DNA of 64,000 bases from Apiotrichum sp. Y4204. Taxonomy: Eukaryota; Basidiomycota; Tremellomycetes; Trichosporonales; Trichosporonaceae. Positions 59,743 to 64,000 of this stretch are shown one piece after another. A model generated the notes under the pieces. The model was not told where the DNA came from. It saw only the letters and a list, made by a program, of their open reading frames with translations, and ran no database searches. The DNA lies in NCBI GenBank assembly GCA_025531455.1, contig JAMYHL010000080.1, positions 107,900 to 171,899 of the forward strand, written 5' to 3'. A program made the translations under genes and the position numbers. Every line of letters starts with the position of its first letter. Position 1 is the first letter of the stretch.

Positions 59743-60950
59743 ATGTCCGCATTGAAACGACTTGGAAAGGTTATGCCCCTCGGCGGGCAGCCATGGCGTG
59801 GCATCGGTCCATTCGTGTACGCAAACCACCACATCGATCTCTATCCTGCAGGCCGCAAAACACTAGGAGTAGACCCCAAGCTGCTCGAAGGCCGGCAGGT
59901 CGGTAACGACTATCACAACGACTCGGGATCAGGATGGAATATGGTAGGCTATAGCGTGCAAGTCAGTGTTGACTTAGCAGTATATGGCCACCGGACCCGA
60001 ACCGGGCTTCCCAGCGCATCCCCATCGAGGCTTTGAGACGATTTCCATTGTGAGTGGAGAAGGGCGGAGCTCTGTGGACTTCAAGGCGGATGGCCCGTTG
60101 ATTCTCCCCTACACTGGGTCACTAACTGTGCAGGTTCGTCAAGGTGTCATCGACCACGCGGACTCGTCTGGGGCGGGTGCACGCTACAGTGCCGGTGACG
60201 TGCAATGGGTCACGGCGGGTAGCGGTGTGCGGCACTCAGAAATGTTCCCCATGCTAAACCAGGACAAGCCCAACACATTGGAACTGTGGGTAGGCCGTAC
60301 TCGTTCTGCAGCTGACATTGAGATACCAGCTGTGGCTCAACCTGCCGAAAAAGACGAAATGGTGCCCCCCGCAGTTCACCATGCAGTGGGCTGAGAATGT
60401 ACCAGTCGTGGAGCACAACGAGGGCGGCAAAACGGTTGTTCGGGTCATCGCCGGGAACTATGACGGGAAGCAGGCTGTCGCTCCCCCGCGGGCATCGTGG
60501 GCCGCAGATCCCGATTCTGACCTTGCCATCTGGCTGTTCGAGATGGATGCCGGTGCTCAGGTCACACTCCCTCCTCCGTCGTCGCCAGACGCAAAACGTA
60601 TGTTGTACGTCCACGGGGACGGTGCCAGGGTGCGGGTGGGGTCCGACATCGTGGAGAGTGAGCACGGGTTTGAGGCGACCATTGGAACCGATGTATCGCT
60701 CCCTGTCGTTGCCGAAACGCCATCAAGGATCCTGCTTTTGCAGGCTGTCGAAATCAACGAGCCGCTCGTGGTGAAGGGTCCATTCGTCATGAACACACAG
60801 GAGGAGATCAACCAAGCGTACAAGGACTACAAGGCAACGCGCTTCGGATGGGACGAGAAATGGGATACCACGGCTCCCATCTATTGTCCCGATGAGGGCA
60901 GGTTTGCGAACTTTGGCGATGGAAACAAGGTCCACCCTCCCACGCAGTAG
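59743..60950 (+). CDS. Pirin-family protein
   Basis: ATG 59743 ([18 protein letters not shown]), stop at 60948-60950; introns near 59945-59980 (GTAGGC donor), about 60050-60133 (GTGAGT donor, CTAACTGTGCAG acceptor) and about 60292-60340 (GTAGGC donor). About 340 residues. The N-terminal cupin has [16 protein letters not shown] with the two metal-binding His of pirins; the metal site continues with VIDHADSSG and [19 protein letters not shown] (His and Glu in HSE). ELW then [11 protein letters not shown] is the link to the second cupin. Pirins are iron-dependent cupins; some have quercetin dioxygenase-like activity, others act as nuclear cofactors. The Trp-rich N-terminal extension differs from shorter bacterial pirins. 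Confidence 0.92.
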
Positions 60951-61124
60951 GAAAACAAAGGGTTCAAACGCTTCCCAGACTCCCAAGTCCGTGAAGTACA
61001 TGTACAATACTATTTCTCCGTAGTAGTCCGGTGTCTCATGCGTCGTGTCAGTTGTTAATCTGGGTGTGTTCTCCGTACATATGCGTATGCATTCACAGTC
61101 TTCTGAACACGGGGTAGCTGTATC

Positions 61125-62098
61125 CTACAACATTGCTTTCCAGTCGTTCCGCGCCATCCGATCGAGGAAACGCTTCTCAGCCTCAGCCGGCTCTGGCACC
61201 CTCCGGCCTTCGCGGCCGATATCGTTGACGTGGTGGAACATGCCCTCCTGAATGAGTGTCAGTGATGAAACCCGTCCAAGGCGTTGGCTCCCCACTCACC
61301 TTAATGCCGCCCCATGCCCCCGATGCAACCTTAGGGGCGTGCTCGGAGCCCAGTGCAACAGCTCGCTGCACGAGCTTCTGGGGAGGAGGCGCCTTCCGCC
61401 CCGCCTGGACTTGCGCCTGTTCCTTCTCGACGTCCTCTGAGTCTTCCACCAGCTCGTCGACATGGCCAGCCCGTAGAGCCTCCTGCGGGGTATAACGTTT
61501 ACCTGCAACAACTTCCATCCATTGCGTCTTGTTGATTCGCGATTGGAGAATCGCCGTGGCCGATGGATGTAGCGCAAGACCAATGAGTAGCTGACGTTAG
61601 ATTGTCCTCAGACACGCGGGCATTGCGATTCCCACCTCATTCATCGACATCCAACCCTTGCCGGACGACATGATGCGGAAGTCGCAGCAAAGGGCGGTGA
61701 GCATCGCGCCTGCGAAACAGTGCCCCGGCTGGGCCGAGATCGTGATAAGGGGAAAGGTCATGAGGCGGTAGTAGAATGGAAACGCGAGCTCTACAGGGTA
61801 AGCATTACCTCCTCTTTCGAGGGTGTTTGCACACACCGCTCCCAAAGCCCGGCTGGAACAGGATCTCGGGCACAAATCCGTTGCTGAAGAACTTTCGGAT
61901 GGCACTGGTCAATACCACCGCACCCCCGAGCTTCTTGTCCTGCTTGTTGGCAGCGCGCCATTCGGCTTCGACTGTGTCGAGGTGCTGGTTGAGTGTGACA
62001 ATCATCTTGGGCGTCAGGCGGTTGTCGGGTGGCGCGTCCATTGTGATCACCCACACGTCGGGGCGCGGGCGAGACAACGTTGCGGGAAGGTCGGACAT
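61125..62098 (-). CDS. Enoyl-CoA hydratase/isomerase family protein
   Basis: Minus strand, ATG 62098 (MSDLPATLSRPRPDVWVIT), stop TAG 61125-61127; introns near 61800-61845, 61585-61630 and 61250-61300. About 290 residues. The crotonase core shows DAPPDNRLTPKMIVTLN, GAVVLTSAIRKFFSNGF (oxyanion region), PLITISAQPGHCFAGAMLTA (second oxyanion, GxxxAGA), CDFRIMSSGKGWMSMNE and the C-terminal KRYTPQEALRAGHVDELVED. This arrangement fits delta3-delta2-enoyl-CoA isomerases of beta-oxidation as well as hydratases. The extreme C-terminus (WKAML) is not a clear PTS1. Between MNE and LLIG an in-frame TAA would be read unless a 45-nt intron (GTGGGA donor) is removed. Confidence 0.88.
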
Positions 62099-62656
62099 GG
62101 GTGGTGAGCTGCTGTTCAGAGTCCTTGCGGTCGAAAATTGAGCACTTGCAACGTGCTGAATGTTCACAAGAGCACATCTAGCTCATTTCTTCGCGCACTT
62201 TGTGGGGGAGCAGGGATTGTAATGGTCGTTGCCGGCTGCGTCACTGATCACTGACAAGGGTCGGATGGATCGGGTACCTCCGTGGTCCCATGGTGCTGCA
62301 CCATGGTCCCCCGGATTTCGGAAGTTCACCGCCGCGACTCACACATATACTTGTGCTCTCCTGTCCACGGCACTGTAATGCGCCACAGCGACACTCCATC
62401 CTTCACGCGTATCCCACGTGCGGGACACGCGTACGACATACCACTAGCCAAGTCCCGGCCTCGCCCTCACGATCGTTCGACCGAGTTCGACGCGCCACAT
62501 CGCTTGAAGCCGACACCGCGCTGCGCCAACAGGGGTTAGCGTCGCAGCAGACACCATCGCCAAGTCGGCATTCGTCCCATAGGACGAGTACCGACCAGTG
62601 CGGTCATCGTACGCCGCATCACCATCGAGGAGGGAGGGACCACTAAAGGGTATATA
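62099..62656. other. Intergenic before the satellite array
   Basis: No gene. A TATATAG lies at about 62650, right before the repeats start. Confidence 0.5.
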
Positions 62657-64000
62657 GACTTGGGGCCGGCATTTACGCCATCGAGTTTCTTCGCCCCACG
62701 TGCCATACAAAGTCTTGCCATCCTGTGGCTCTAAGAGTTTTGCCAACCTCGGCTCCCATCCAGCTGTGCTGTGTTCCTCATGCCAGATGTGCTGCAGAAG
62801 ACTGAGCTGCATCAGCCTGACGAGGACCGAGATTCATGGCATGGAGTTTTTTCGCCCCACGTGCCATACAAAGTCTTGCCATCCTGTGGCTCTAAGAGTT
62901 TTGTCAAACTCGGCTCCCATCCAGCTGTGCTGTGTGGGCCCCCATGTGTGTACTGCACTGGTATCAGGACGATCAAACAGATGGGGACTGACATTTACAC
63001 CATCAAGTTTCTTCACACCACGTGCCATACAAAGCCTTGCCATCCTGTGGCTCCAAGAGTTTTGCCAACCTCGGCTCCCATCCAGCTGTGCTGTGCTCCT
63101 CATCTCGGATGTGCTGCAGAGGACTGAGCTGCATCGAACAGATGGGGGCTGACATCTACGCCATCGACTTTCTTCGCACCACGTGCCATACAAAGTCTTG
63201 CCATCCTGTGGCTCCAAGAGTTTTGGCAAACTCGGCTCCCATCCAGCTGTGCTGTGTTCCTCATGACAGATGTGCTGCAGAAGACTGAGCTGGATCGAAC
63301 AGATGGTGACTGACATTTACGCCATCGACTTTCTTCACCCCACGTGCCATACAAAGTCTTGCCATCCTGTGGCTCTAAGAGTTTTGCCAACCTCGGCTCC
63401 CATCCAGCTGTGCTGTGCTCCTCATGCCAGATGTGCTGCAGAAGACTGAGCTGCATCGAACACATGGGGGCTGACATCTACGCCATCGACTTTCTTCTCA
63501 CCACGTGCCATACAAAGTCTTGCCATCCTGTGGCTCCAAGAGCTTTGTCAAACTCGGCTCCCATCCAGCTGCGCTGTGATCCTCATGCCAGATGTGCTGC
63601 AGAAGACTGAGCTGCATCGAACAGATGGGGGCTGACATCTACGCCATCGAGTTTCTTCTCACCATGTGCCATACAAAGTCTTGCCATCCTGTGGCTCCAA
63701 GAGTTTTGCCAACCTCGGCTCCCATCCAGCTGTGCTGTGTTCCTCATGCCAGTTATGCTGCAGAAGACTGAGCTGCATCGAACAGATGGGGGCTGACATT
63801 TATGCCATCGACTTTCTTCACACCACGTGCCATACAAAGTCTTGCCATCCTGTGCCTCTAAGAGTGTTGTCAAACTCGGCTCCCATCCAGCTGCGCTGTG
63901 TGGGCCCCAATGAGTGTACTGCACTGGTATCAGGACGATCAAACAGATGGGGACTGACATTTACACCATCAAGTTTCTTCACACCACGTGCCATACAAAG
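62657..64000. repeat. 161-bp tandem satellite array, at least eight full units, runs off the window
   Basis: The word CACGTGCCATACAAAG recurs with its first A of CACGTG at 62698, 62859, 63020, 63181, 63342, 63503, 63664 (CATGTG here), 63825 and 63986: every step is exactly 161 bases. Units are about 85-97% alike by eye. Odd units read TTTTGCCAACCTC and even units carry TCAAACTC or GGCAAACTC at the same place, a two-unit alternation. Units 2 (62859) and 8 (63825) share a divergent block of about 60 bases (starting TGGGCCCC, containing GTATCAGGACGATC), six units (966 bp) apart. A partial unit precedes 62698. 161 is not a multiple of 3, so ORFs in it are spurious. Confidence 0.97.

Noticed and set aside
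62657..64000. Several overlapping ORFs of 60-160 codons on both strands in the satellite
   Set aside because: The 161-bp unit changes frame each copy, so the ORFs are chance products of the repeat.

Overview
The window looks like nuclear DNA of a filamentous or yeast-like fungus, probably a basidiomycete of the Tremellomycetes (possibly Trichosporonales). The basis is GC-rich coding sequence, many introns of only about 31-60 nt with GT..AG ends and CTAAC/CTGAC-like branch points, a Zn2Cys6 transcription factor, MFS carriers, an Mss116-type helicase, and compact genes on both strands. The lineage is inferred from style and gene content, not from a marker gene. No rRNA, tRNA, CRISPR array or complete transposon was recognised.

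Layout. 1-14.9 kb: a hotdog thioesterase, an intronless dimethylglycine-oxidase-like FAD enzyme, two intron-shredded polytopic membrane protein genes (4.5-5.7 kb and 8.8-9.8 kb, minus strand) flanking a protein of unknown function, a beta-lactamase-like hydrolase, and a D-2-hydroxyglutarate/D-lactate dehydrogenase homologue that appears frameshifted. 14.9-21.2 kb: a glycerol module, with an aquaglyceroporin (minus) and glycerol kinase (plus) divergently placed around a 2.8-kb intergenic region. 21.4-23.1 kb: an intronless benzoylformate-decarboxylase-like ThDP enzyme resembling bacterial MdlC. 24.4-31 kb: a polytopic membrane protein, a secreted cyanovirin-N-type (CVNH) protein and a secreted CAP/PR-1 protein with two coding minisatellites. 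31-40 kb: an SDR, a neurotransmitter:sodium-symporter (SNF) family carrier, a second beta-lactamase-like hydrolase and a monocarboxylate-type MFS carrier. 41-48.5 kb: a Zn2Cys6/Fungal_trans regulator, a DEAD-box helicase and a four-TM protein. 50-54.3 kb: a protein that is 31% histidine, a small multi-TM protein and a DHA1-type MFS carrier. 56-62.1 kb: a small gene with a mitochondrial-type N-terminus, a Ser/Thr-rich single-pass surface protein, a pirin and an enoyl-CoA hydratase/isomerase.

62.66 kb to the end: a tandem satellite with an exact 161-bp period, a two-monomer alternation and evidence for a six-monomer (966-bp) higher-order repeat, running off the window. This is the most unusual structure here.

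Functional ties visible from sequence are limited. Glycerol uptake plus phosphorylation is a clear pair. The carriers and oxidoreductases (DMGO-like, BFD-like, SDR, enoyl-CoA hydratase) suggest a metabolically versatile saprotroph, but they do not form one obvious cluster. Several genes are invisible as single ORFs and were recovered by joining short exons; their models are approximate.
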